A stretch of 16,741 nt of DNA, taken from Phycisphaerae bacterium. GTDB lineage: Bacteria; Planctomycetota; Phycisphaerae; SM23-33. The position numbers and the translations under genes were made by a program. The number at the start of each line of letters is the position of its first letter. The stretch's first letter is position 1. Under the pieces are notes generated by a model. That model made no database searches. It was given only the letters and a program-made list of their open reading frames with translations, and was not told the DNA's origin. This document shows, piece after piece, positions 7,466 to 13,846 of the stretch. Location of the stretch: positions 1 to 16,741 of the forward strand of contig JALHTV010000279.1 of assembly GCA_022866005.1 (NCBI GenBank). The letters are read 5' to 3'.

Positions 7466-7505
7466 GCACCCTGTAGCGTCATGCAGCAGCCCTGCGGAGG
7501 GGTGC
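7466..7505. promoter_or_regulatory. Possible upstream activator site: inverted repeat GCACCC / GGGTGC
   Basis: GCACCC (7466-7471) and GGGTGC (7500-7505) are perfect reverse complements with start points 34 bases apart, roughly three helical turns. They lie 80-120 bases upstream of the sigma-54 promoter at 7586-7603, where enhancer-binding proteins usually bind. Six-base arms are short, so chance is possible. The 7339-7636 stretch holds no gene I can support. Confidence 0.25.
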
Positions 7506-7585
7506 TCCAGATGCGAAGGGAAAATCCCGGCGCCTATCCTCTTTGTTGTGAACGAAGTACGTTTTTTTCTCCGTATTCCTCACGT

Positions 7586-7603
7586 TCGGCACCGTCCTTG
7601 CTT
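7586..7603 (+). promoter_or_regulatory. Sigma-54 promoter upstream of the degenerate-receiver gene
   Basis: The sequence TCGGCACCGTCCTTGCTT has GG (7588-7589) and GC (7600-7601) exactly ten bases apart. It matches the sigma-54 consensus YTGGCACG-N4-TTGCW at GGCAC, TTGC and the final T, with mismatches only at the T before GG and at the G after CAC. Transcription would begin near 7613, giving a leader of about 24 bases with the Shine-Dalgarno AAGGA at 7626-7630 before the ATG at 7637. A sigma-54 activator gene lies directly upstream, which strengthens the call. Confidence 0.65.
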
Positions 7604-7636
7604 AAGGTAGGGTGGAGCGATGTTGAAGGAAGGGAG

Positions 7637-8176
7637 ATGTGCCGCGACGGGCCAATTTCGTCCCCGGCGCTGAGGCCGGGCCGATTCTTGAAATGTATCG
7701 TCATGGCCTGCGATGACCATGACGAGGCAGAGCGGATCGGCCACGAGATGCGACAACTGAAAAACAGTTGTCTTCGGGCGTACGATGGCGTCTGGGAGTT
7801 TATGGAGCACCCCCCACGGGAGCACGTGGTGGCGGTGATCCTGGCGACGCGCGACGATCCGGAGACGACGGGACAAACCTTACAGTGGACACGGCATCGT
7901 TGGCCTCGTTGTTCCGTGACGCTTATCGGGGATGTGGGAGGTCAGGAACACGAGATCGCTGCCCGCGAAAACGGCGCGAACTTTTTGACCCGGCCGGTGA
8001 CGTTGGCCCAGTGGCGCGCGGTCGTCCGGCACGCCATCGGCAGGGAGAAGCATTTGGAAGGAGGGAGCAGCCCCGAAAGGGCCGGGCCACTGACTCGTGG
8101 CCTGATGAGCGGCAGGCCTCGAGTTAGTGCGGAGCCTGTGGTGGTTCGATCTAGACTAGAACCGCCTGAAACGTGA
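7637..8176 (+). CDS. Small degenerate receiver-like (pseudo-REC) protein
   Basis: The predicted 179-residue cytoplasmic protein has no strong family assignment; I read it as a receiver fold without phosphorylation chemistry. Residues about 17-135 follow the receiver pattern: strand CIVMACDDHDE with acidic Asp26 and Asp27, strand VVAVILATRDD where Ala70 stands at the expected phosphoacceptor position, strand SVTLIGD with no Ser/Thr switch, and GANFLTRP where Arg119 replaces the usual Lys. About 40 C-terminal residues are unassigned and probably disordered. The ATG at 7637 has AAGGA six bases upstream; the frame stays open upstream to 7379, but that part has no domain character and would include the sigma-54 promoter. 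A partner role for the neighbouring activator is inference. The region is visibly less GC-rich than its surroundings. Confidence 0.62.
   Translation: MCRDGPISSPALRPGRFLKCIVMACDDHDEAERIGHEMRQLKNSCLRAYDGVWEFMEHPPREHVVAVILATRDDPETTGQTLQWTRHRWPRCSVTLIGDVGGQEHEIAARENGANFLTRPVTLAQWRAVVRHAIGREKHLEGGSSPERAGPLTRGLMSGRPRVSAEPVVVRSRLEPPET
8140..8166 (+). other. Hairpin at the 3' end of the pseudo-REC gene
   Basis: GGTGGTTC (8140-8147) pairs with GAACCGCC (8159-8166), eight pairs including one G-U, around an 11-base loop. It lies inside the last codons of the gene and just before the structured RNA region. It could be a processing site or the 5' edge of that RNA; no T-tract follows it. Confidence 0.35.
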
Positions 8177-8219
8177 GGATTGTCTAAAACTGAGGAACCT
8201 CTGGAGCGACGACCTCGCA

Positions 8220-8235
8220 AGCGGAGATAAGCGCC
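8220..8235 (+). repeat. Copy 2 of the 16-base motif AGYGGAGATRAGCGCC
   Basis: It reads AGCGGAGATAAGCGCC, starts exactly 100 bases before copy 3, and forms the loop and upper stem of the first hairpin of the candidate RNA. Flanking GCAAG (8217-8221) and CTTGC (8238-8242) pair around it. Confidence 0.75.
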
Positions 8236-8319
8236 CTCTTGCAGTTGCCTTCCTCCTCCTCCTGAGGCAACGTGGTCGTTATGAGGTTTCTCACGGTCAA
8301 AATCCGTGGTTCGGCGGAC

Positions 8320-8335
8320 AGTGGAGATGAGCGCC
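8320..8335 (+). repeat. Copy 3 of the 16-base motif AGYGGAGATRAGCGCC
   Basis: It reads AGTGGAGATGAGCGCC and sits in a perfect 6-bp stem, CAGTGG (8319-8324) with CCACTG (8335-8340), leaving the ten-base loop AGATGAGCGC. Stem bases differ from those of copy 2 while pairing is kept. Confidence 0.75.
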
Positions 8336-8421
8336 CACTGGGAGCACCTCGGTCTCTCCTCCTCCGAGGTTATCGCCGAGCACTGGCCTCTTCGGAGGCA
8401 GCGGGTTTCGACCAAGGCGAA

Positions 8422-8468
8422 GGGCGATGGAGTGTCTCGCAAGAGACACGACGTCGCCCCCTTTTTTT
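8422..8468 (+). terminator. Intrinsic terminator of the candidate RNA
   Basis: An outer stem GGGCGA (8422-8427) with TCGCCC (8454-8459) and an inner stem GTGTCTC (8432-8438) with GAGACAC (8443-8449) are capped by a GCAA tetraloop. They are joined by TGGA/GACG, which can stack through tandem G-A pairs. Two C and then seven T (8462-8468) follow directly. This is the clearest rho-independent terminator in the window, and it fixes the transcript's direction as plus. Confidence 0.85.
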
Positions 8469-8563
8469 GCGCCGCCAGCCCGTTGGGCTCCTGTTAGGCC
8501 GCACGCCTCCCGGTCGGTCTCCCCCGCCCGGTGAAAGCCTTCGGCGCGGCTGCGGGATTGCTG

Positions 8564-8592
8564 TTGCAGGGCCCACGGATGGCCGTTAAAGT
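8564..8592 (+). promoter_or_regulatory. Possible sigma-70-type promoter for rpsA
   Basis: TTGCAG (8564-8569) and TAAAGT (8587-8592) are 17 bases apart and match the -35 and -10 consensus at three and four of six positions. The site lies after the upstream terminator and about 150 bases before the rpsA start, a plausible place. The match is modest. Confidence 0.3.
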
Positions 8593-8623
8593 CAGAGGCT
8601 CGCCGCGTTGCGGGCTTCCGTGC

Positions 8624-8642
8624 CGGCTGGACGGTCCAGCCG
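8624..8642 (+). promoter_or_regulatory. rpsA leader hairpin 1
   Basis: CGGCTGGA (8624-8631) pairs perfectly with TCCAGCCG (8635-8642) around a CGG triloop. It lies in the untranslated leader between the upstream terminator and rpsA. Ribosomal protein S1 genes are often autoregulated through leader structure, so a role in translational feedback is possible but unproven here. Confidence 0.45.
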
Positions 8643-8674
8643 CCCTCACCGCCGGGGATGACGGCGGGCCGGTG

Positions 8675-8695
8675 CCCGGTTCATCGTGGACCGGG
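8675..8695 (+). promoter_or_regulatory. rpsA leader hairpin 2
   Basis: CCCGGTTC (8675-8682) pairs with GGACCGGG (8688-8695), eight pairs with one wobble, loop ATCGT. An outer stem GCCGG (8668-8672) with CCGGC (8703-8707) may extend it. It ends about 21 bases before the Shine-Dalgarno AAGG at 8729-8732, close enough to influence initiation. Confidence 0.45.
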
Positions 8696-8738
8696 AGCGG
8701 CGCCGGCGGGAAAAGCGGACTCACAGATAAGGCAGCAC

Positions 8739-10556
8739 ATGGTAGACCACAATCTCATCAAGTCCCTGGGCGTCACCGACGAGGAGGTCCAACGGCAGAT
8801 CTCGGCGGCCCTGGGGGGGGAGTACAGCCTGGACGTCCTGGGCCAGACCATTCAGGAAAAGGCCAGTCCCCAGCCCGGCACGGTGCTCACCGGGCACATC
8901 GTCAGCGTCGTCGGCAACGACGTGGTCGTGGAAGTGGGCCTCAAGAGCGAAGGCACGGTGGACGTCGGGGAGTTCGAGGACCCCTCCGACATCCAGGTCG
9001 GCCAGCAGGTGGAGGTCCTGCTGGAGGAAGTGGAGAGCGACAGCGGCCTGGTCGTGCTCTCGAAGCGCAAAGCGGACCGCATCCGGGGCTGGGAGCGGGT
9101 CCTGGAGAAGAACAAGGAAGGCGACATCATTCGCGGCACCGTCACGCGCAAGATCAAGGGCGGGTTGCTCGTGGACATCGGCGTGCCGGCGTTTCTCCCC
9201 GCCAGCCAAGTGGACATCCGCCGCCCGGCCGACATCGGGGAATACGTCGGGCAGACCATCGATGCCAAGATCCTCAAGATCGACCAGGAGCGGCGGAACA
9301 TCGTCGTCTCCCGGCGCAAGCTCATCGAGGAGCGGCGGGCCGAGGCCAAGTCCAAGCTCCTGGCCGAGGTCGAAGAGGGCCAGGTCCGCCGGGGCGTCGT
9401 CAAGAACCTGGCCGACTTCGGGGCGTTCATCGACCTGGGCGGGCTGGACGGCCTGCTGCACATCACCGACATGAGCTGGGGCCGCATCGGCCATCCCAGC
9501 GACATGCTCAAGGTCGACCAGGAGATCGAAGTGCAGGTCCTGGCGGTCGACCGCCAGAAGGAAAAGATCGCCCTGGGCCTCAAGCAGCGCACGGAGAGCC
9601 CCTGGCAGCGCGTCGAGGAAAAGTACCCCGTCGGCACCAAGGTCCGCGGGACCGTGGTCAACATCATGGCCTACGGCGTGTTCGTCAAGCTTGAAGACGG
9701 CCTGGAGGGCCTGGTGCACATCTCCGAGATGAGCTGGACCCGCCGGCTGAACCATCCTTCCGAGATAATCTCCGTGGGCGACGAGGTGGAGGTGGTCGTC
9801 CTGGAGATCGACAAGGACAAGCAGGAAATCTCCCTGGGCATGAAGCAGGCCGAGGTCAATCCCTGGACGTTGGTCAAGGAAAAGTATCCCCCCGGCACGG
9901 TCATCAGCGGCGTGGTGCGGAACCTGACCAACTACGGCGCGTTCGTCGAGATCGAGGAGGGCATCGACGGGCTGCTGCACGTCTCGGACCTGTCCTGGAC
10001 CCGCAAGATCGGCCACCCCAGCGAGGTGCTCAGGAAGGGCCAGGATCTCCAGTGCGTCGTCCTGGCCGTCGACGAGGAGAAGATGCGCGTGGCGCTGGGC
10101 CTTAAGCAGCTTACCGAAGACCCCTGGCTGCGGAGCATCCCGGAGCACTACGTGCCCGGACAGATCGTCAAGGGCAAGGTCACCAAGCTCACCAACTTCG
10201 GCGTGTTCGTGGAGCTGGAGGAGGACCTCGAGGGCCTGCTGCACGTCTCGGAGCTGGCCGACCACAAGGTGGACAACCCCCAGGACGTGGTCAAGGTGGA
10301 CCAGGAGATCGAGGTCAAGATCCTCCGCGTGGACAGCGAGGAGCGCAAGATCGGCCTGAGCCTGAAGCGCGCCCAATGGGCGGCCGAGGAGGGCGCCCGG
10401 CCGGAAGCGCCCACCCCCGAGCAGCCCAAGCGCCGCGGCGGCCTGGAAGGCGACACCGGATTGGCTGGCGAGGAGCCCGCCGAACCCATCCAGCCCCAGG
10501 ACGCCGAGCAGCCTCCGCAGGAGGGAGCCCCCCAAGAGGGCCCCCAAGACGCCTAG
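8739..10556 (+). CDS. rpsA: 30S ribosomal protein S1
   Basis: S1 binds mRNA and helps load it on the 30S subunit. The 605-residue protein has six S1 (OB-fold) repeats at about residues 47-112, 127-195, 213-283, 297-370, 385-457 and 473-545, the same number as E. coli S1. The later repeats carry the typical FGAFI/FGVFV and GLLHVSDLSW motifs, while repeats 1 and 2 are divergent, as in the ribosome-anchoring domains of other S1 proteins. The last 60 residues are a low-complexity Pro/Glu/Gln tail. I chose the ATG at 8739 because AAGG lies six bases upstream; the open frame from 8658 adds only non-homologous sequence. The gene has a long, structured leader and a strong 3' hairpin, so it is probably a monocistronic unit. 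Confidence 0.95.
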   Translation: MVDHNLIKSLGVTDEEVQRQISAALGGEYSLDVLGQTIQEKASPQPGTVLTGHIVSVVGNDVVVEVGLKSEGTVDVGEFEDPSDIQVGQQVEVLLEEVESDSGLVVLSKRKADRIRGWERVLEKNKEGDIIRGTVTRKIKGGLLVDIGVPAFLPASQVDIRRPADIGEYVGQTIDAKILKIDQERRNIVVSRRKLIEERRAEAKSKLLAEVEEGQVRRGVVKNLADFGAFIDLGGLDGLLHITDMSWGRIGHPSDMLKVDQEIEVQVLAVDRQKEKIALGLKQRTESPWQRVEEKYPVGTKVRGTVVNIMAYGVFVKLEDGLEGLVHISEMSWTRRLNHPSEIISVGDEVEVVVLEIDKDKQEISLGMKQAEVNPWTLVKEKYPPGTVISGVVRNLTNYGAFVEIEEGIDGLLHVSDLSWTRKIGHPSEVLRKGQDLQCVVLAVDEEKMRVALGLKQLTEDPWLRSIPEHYVPGQIVKGKVTKLTNFGVFVELEEDLEGLLHVSELADHKVDNPQDVVKVDQEIEVKILRVDSEERKIGLSLKRAQWAAEEGARPEAPTPEQPKRRGGLEGDTGLAGEEPAEPIQPQDAEQPPQEGAPQEGPQDA

Positions 10557-10590
10557 CACCCCCGGCCAAAAGCATCCCACGCAACCACCA

Positions 10591-10639
10591 GGGCGCGGGA
10601 AGCCGTTGCGACGCAATGGCCTCCGCGCCCTTCTGATTT
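10591..10639 (+). terminator. rpsA terminator hairpin
   Basis: A long hairpin has outer stem GGGCGCGG (10591-10598) with CCGCGCCC (10623-10630) and inner stem GCCGTTGC (10602-10609) with GCAATGGC (10613-10620, one wobble), loop GAC. TTCTGATTT follows, a moderate T-rich tail. It lies 34 bases after the rpsA stop codon. Confidence 0.72.
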
Positions 10640-10748
10640 GCCACCGACCCGCCGCGCCGCAGTGTGGCCCTACTTAAGACCCGACCTTGGGTTGTCGAAG
10701 TAATTGCCGTCGGAGGATGCATCAGGACGCCGAGGAGGTCGCCGGGCT

Positions 10749-11576
10749 ATGGCTTCGATGCCCCCACACACGGGCCTGGGTTGGTACCTGGACCAGATCA
10801 AGTCCACCCCGCTTCTGACGGCCGAGCAGGAACGCCAGCTCTCCCGGCGGGTCCGCGAGCACAGCGACCCCCATGCCCGCGAGCAGATGATCCGGGCCAA
10901 CCTCCGCCTGGTGGTCAAGATCGCCAAGCAATACGCCACCCCCGGCATGACGCTGGGGGACCTGGTGGCCGAGGGCAACCTGGGACTGATGCGCGCGGTG
11001 GAGGAGTTCGACGCTGATGCCGGCGTGCGCTTCAGCACCTACGCGGCCTGGTGGGTCAAGCAGGCCATCAAGCGGGCCATGATCCAGGCCGGTCAACCCA
11101 TCCGCATCCCCGCCTACCTCGTGAAGATGGTCACCAAGTGGCGGAGGACCACTGCGATGATGGAGGCCCGGCTCGGCCGCCCGCCCACTGCGGCGGAGAT
11201 GGCCAAGGAGCTCCGCATCAGCCCGCGCAAGGCCGAGATCATCCGCCAGGGCCTCCAGGCCGCGGCCGCCCCCTCGCAGATCGGCTCGGAAGAGGCCTCC
11301 GCGATCGCCGAGATGGTAGGCGATTTCTCTCAGCAGTCCCCCGATCAAGCCATGATGGACGCCTGCAACACTCCCATCGTCCAGACCCTGCTGAAGCATC
11401 TGGAGCTGCGAGAGCGGAGAATCCTGGAGCTGCGCTTCGGACTGGACGGCCACCAGGGCCCGCCGCGGACCTTCAAGGAGATCGGCAAGATCGTCGGGCT
11501 GACGCGGGAGCGGGTCCGCCAACTCGAGAAAAAGGCCCTCGCCAGCCTCAAGGCCCTGGCCGAACAGGTCGCCTGA
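10749..11576 (+). CDS. Sigma-70 family RNA polymerase sigma factor (RpoD-like, no region 1.1)
   Basis: This 275-residue sigma factor contains region 1.2 (about 9-40, GWYLDQIKSTPLLTAEQE), region 2 (about 43-115) with NLRLVVKIAKQY and FSTYAAWWVKQAIKRAM for -10 recognition and melting, region 3 (about 117-195), and region 4 (about 208-272) with the -35 HTH TFKEIGKIVGLTRERVRQLE. It lacks the acidic region 1.1 and the large non-conserved insert of housekeeping RpoD, so it is more like a group 2 or alternative sigma factor; which promoters it reads cannot be told. The ATG at 10749 has GAGGAGG at 10732-10738, a strong but slightly distant (10 bases) Shine-Dalgarno; a TTG at 10704 and an ATG at 10758 are alternatives. 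The Shine-Dalgarno is complementary to the CCTCCTC loops of the candidate RNA upstream. Confidence 0.92.
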   Translation: MASMPPHTGLGWYLDQIKSTPLLTAEQERQLSRRVREHSDPHAREQMIRANLRLVVKIAKQYATPGMTLGDLVAEGNLGLMRAVEEFDADAGVRFSTYAAWWVKQAIKRAMIQAGQPIRIPAYLVKMVTKWRRTTAMMEARLGRPPTAAEMAKELRISPRKAEIIRQGLQAAAAPSQIGSEEASAIAEMVGDFSQQSPDQAMMDACNTPIVQTLLKHLELRERRILELRFGLDGHQGPPRTFKEIGKIVGLTRERVRQLEKKALASLKALAEQVA

Positions 11577-11650
11577 CGCCTTCCGCCCGCTGCTAGCCCC
11601 CTCGGAACTCTCCTAGGGTTGAACTCTGCCCCCCGGCTGGGCGTTGTTCC

Positions 11651-11678
11651 TTGACCTTTGGCTACGAACGCCTATCTT
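11651..11678 (+). promoter_or_regulatory. Sigma-70-type promoter upstream of the LTA-synthase-like gene
   Basis: TTGACC (11651-11656) and TATCTT (11673-11678) are separated by 16 bases and match the -35 and -10 consensus at five and four of six positions. Transcription would start near 11685, giving a leader of about 60 bases before the ATG at 11745. This supports that start over an upstream in-frame ATG at 11658, which would lie inside the promoter. Confidence 0.5.
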
Positions 11679-11744
11679 AGCCCAGGTGCCCGGCGCCGGG
11701 GGGGCTGCACCGCCGGCGGACGGGCGCAGGACGAGCGAGGACCC

Positions 11745-13826
11745 ATGGACCAGCCCCCAACGCCGCCATCGCCACCGCCCCGGCGCCCGCGGCGTACCCG
11801 CGGTCATCGCTGGCGGCCTCTGCTGCTAGGCCGGCGGGTCCGGCCCATCCTGATCATGGCGGTGCTGGGCTTCGTGATGTTCGGCGCCTTCCGCGTGGGG
11901 CTGCTGGTGCGGCGGTGGGAGATGATCGAGGACCTCCGGGTCGCCGACGTGTGGGGCTGCTTCCGGATGGGCCTGCGGTTCGACGCCGTGCCCATCGGCT
12001 ATGCATTGCTGCCGCTGACGGTGGTGCTGCCGCTGGCGCCGCGGCGGCGGTTGCGCAGCCGCCTGTTTCGTAAGGCGATCACCACCTACGCCACCACGCT
12101 GGGGATCGTGGCCCTGTGCGTGGAGACCATCGTGGTGTATTTCTTTCTGAGGTTCTGGGACCGGTTGAACTGGCTGAGCGTCGCGCACCTGCCGCACTTC
12201 CGTGAGTCGGCTGTGTATATCTGGCATTCCTACCCGGTGCTGAGAATGCTGGTGGGCGTGGTGTTGGCGACGCTGGCGGCGCGCTGGGGGCTGACCAAGC
12301 TGTTCTGGTCCTATCCGGTGCCCGGGCGGGTGGGCATGCGGCAGCGGGTCCTCGCGGCCGTGGTGCTGACGGGCCTGGCGGCCTGGGGCGCCCGGGGGGG
12401 CATCATGCGGCCGTTGCGAATCTCCGATGCGTACTTCTGCACCAACAAGGTCGTCTGCCACCTGGCCCAGAACAACTTCTTTACGCTGATGCGCGCCGCC
12501 AAGGCCCGCCTGACCGACGTGAGTGACGAGACGGAGTACTATTCCTTCCCCCCGGCGGCCCGTGCGGCGGAGGTGGCCTGCGGCATGCTGCTCCAGCGCG
12601 GTGACACCCCGCTGGGCGGACCGGCCAACCCCCTCTGGCGTCGCAGCGATACCGGCCAGCCCCGGCGCGACCTCAACGTGGTCATCATCATGATGGAGAG
12701 CATGGCCGGCAAACCCGTCGGGGCCCTGGGCCACAAGACCAGCTTCACGCCCGAACTGGACGAACTGTGCAACCAGGGCGTGTTCCTCGATCGCATGTAC
12801 GCCGTCGGACCGCGAACCAGCCGCGCTATGATCGGCGTGCTCTGCGGCCACCCGGACGTCAGCGGGCGGTCGATCCTGATGCGCGAGAGCGCCCAGGGGT
12901 GCTTCCTGTCGCTGCCGGCCATCCTCCGCAGCCGGGGATACGCCACCATGATGGTCTACGCGGGCGACCCGGGCTTCGACAACATGCGGGGGTTCTTCTC
13001 CAAGGCCGGCATCGAGCGGTTCATCGACGAACGGCAGATCGGCGACCCCCGCCAGATCGGCAACTGGGGCGTGCCCGACGAGTTAGCCTTCGACAAGGCC
13101 CATGAGGTTTTTTGCCAGATGCACGGCAAGCGGCCGTTCTTTGCGATCATCCTGACGGTGTCCAACCACGAGCCGTTCGAGATCCCCAAGGGCAAGGTGG
13201 AGATGCTGGCAGGAGTGAGCCGGGAGATCCAGGGCCTCAACGCCTACCGCTACGCCGACTGGGCGATGGGAGAGTTCTTCCGCAAGGCGCGGACGGCGCC
13301 GTACTTCAAGGACACGCTCTTTGTGCTGGTGGCCGATCACGGGCGGGACTTCGACAACACGCGGATCGTCGACGTGCCAGGCTACCGCATCCCCTGCCTG
13401 TTCCTGGCCCCGGAGGTCCTGGCGCCCCGGCGGATCCACACCGTGGCGAGCCAGACCGACATCACCCCGATGATCCTGGCCGTGCTGGGCGGCAGCTACG
13501 AGCATTGCTTCCTGGGGCGGAACATCCTGGCCGCCGAGGGCGACGAAGGCTTCGCCATCATCCACGATGAGAACTACCTGGCCTTCGTCCGCGGCGACCT
13601 GGCCCTGGTGGCTCCGCCGCGACACGACGCGATCCTCTACGAGGTCACCGAGAAGACCATGAGAAAGCCCACCCGGGACGTCTCGGACCAGGACATCCAG
13701 ATGCTCAACCTCCAGATGCTGTCCATCTACGAGATGGCTCGGCACCTGTTCATCACCGGCGCCTACGGCCCGCAGGCCTCGGTCGCCGTGGCCGGGGCGA
13801 GCGCCGCGCCGCCCAGGCCCCACTAG
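11745..13826 (+). CDS. LTA synthase / phosphoglycerol transferase-like membrane sulfatase-fold protein
   Basis: The 693-residue protein has a Pro/Arg-rich N-terminus, about five TM helices (roughly residues 33-55, 79-98, 111-136, 163-182, 201-216), then an extracytoplasmic alkaline-phosphatase/sulfatase-fold domain (about 310-640). This is the layout of LtaS and MdoB/OpgB, which move phosphoglycerol from phosphatidylglycerol to a polymer or glycan. Likely catalytic residues are Glu318 (IMMES), Thr358 in GPRTSR as the nucleophile, His475 (SNHEPF), and Asp531-His532 (ADHG), in the order of the LtaS metal site. The acceptor is unknown; in a planctomycete-like cell, membrane glycan or lipid modification is more plausible than teichoic acid. 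GAGG at 11737-11740 precedes the chosen ATG. apt follows after 20 bases and is probably co-transcribed. Confidence 0.85.
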   Translation: MDQPPTPPSPPPRRPRRTRGHRWRPLLLGRRVRPILIMAVLGFVMFGAFRVGLLVRRWEMIEDLRVADVWGCFRMGLRFDAVPIGYALLPLTVVLPLAPRRRLRSRLFRKAITTYATTLGIVALCVETIVVYFFLRFWDRLNWLSVAHLPHFRESAVYIWHSYPVLRMLVGVVLATLAARWGLTKLFWSYPVPGRVGMRQRVLAAVVLTGLAAWGARGGIMRPLRISDAYFCTNKVVCHLAQNNFFTLMRAAKARLTDVSDETEYYSFPPAARAAEVACGMLLQRGDTPLGGPANPLWRRSDTGQPRRDLNVVIIMMESMAGKPVGALGHKTSFTPELDELCNQGVFLDRMYAVGPRTSRAMIGVLCGHPDVSGRSILMRESAQGCFLSLPAILRSRGYATMMVYAGDPGFDNMRGFFSKAGIERFIDERQIGDPRQIGNWGVPDELAFDKAHEVFCQMHGKRPFFAIILTVSNHEPFEIPKGKVEMLAGVSREIQGLNAYRYADWAMGEFFRKARTAPYFKDTLFVLVADHGRDFDNTRIVDVPGYRIPCLFLAPEVLAPRRIHTVASQTDITPMILAVLGGSYEHCFLGRNILAAEGDEGFAIIHDENYLAFVRGDLALVAPPRHDAILYEVTEKTMRKPTRDVSDQDIQMLNLQMLSIYEMARHLFITGAYGPQASVAVAGASAAPPRPH

Positions 13827-13846
13827 CAGCGACATGGGAGAAAACC

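Larger units (their letters stand above)
8217..8468 (+). ncRNA. Candidate structured small RNA or 3' UTR with two UCCUCC-loop hairpins
   Basis: This non-coding stretch folds on the plus strand into ordered hairpins. Module 1: 8217-8242 (loop AGATAAGCGC) and 8244-8271 (stem GTTGCCT/AGGCAAC, loop TCCTCCTCCTCCTG). A small hairpin 8292-8308 follows. Module 2: 8319-8340 (stem CAGTGG/CCACTG, loop AGATGAGCGC) and 8346-8370 (stem ACCTCGG/CCGAGGT, loop TCTCTCCTCCT). Then come a UUCG hairpin at 8386-8399 and an intrinsic terminator ending at 8468. The two A hairpins share the loop while their stems differ in sequence and still pair. The UCCUCC loops resemble the 16S anti-Shine-Dalgarno, as in known C-rich-loop regulatory RNAs. 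The 5' end is unknown: it may be its own promoter or the sigma-54 transcript at ~7613. I do not recognise a known RNA family. Confidence 0.6.

Noticed and set aside
7551..7568. Short hairpin AACG/CGTT with a T run as a terminator of the activator gene
   Set aside because: The stem is only 4 bp of weak pairs and is over 200 bases after the stop codon; the T run alone does not support a terminator.
7379..7636. N-terminal extension of the pseudo-REC gene
   Set aside because: It would place the sigma-54 promoter inside the coding sequence, and the ATG at 7637 has a good Shine-Dalgarno.
8217..8468. Minus-strand reading of the RNA region, with AGGAGGA loops like CsrA-binding RNAs
   Set aside because: The terminator's T run lies on the plus-strand side, so the transcript is plus; on the minus strand there is no terminator or promoter evidence.
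8553..8568. Possible sigma-54 promoter before rpsA (GG-N10-GC with TTGCA)
   Set aside because: Spacing and the -12 element fit, but the -24 element CGGGAT matches poorly, and a sigma-54-driven rpsA would be unexpected.
8721..10616. Very long open frame on the minus strand opposite rpsA
   Set aside because: It is a mirror of the GC-rich rpsA codons, with low-complexity Leu/Asp/His-rich sequence and no family motif; the plus strand encodes a clear six-domain S1.
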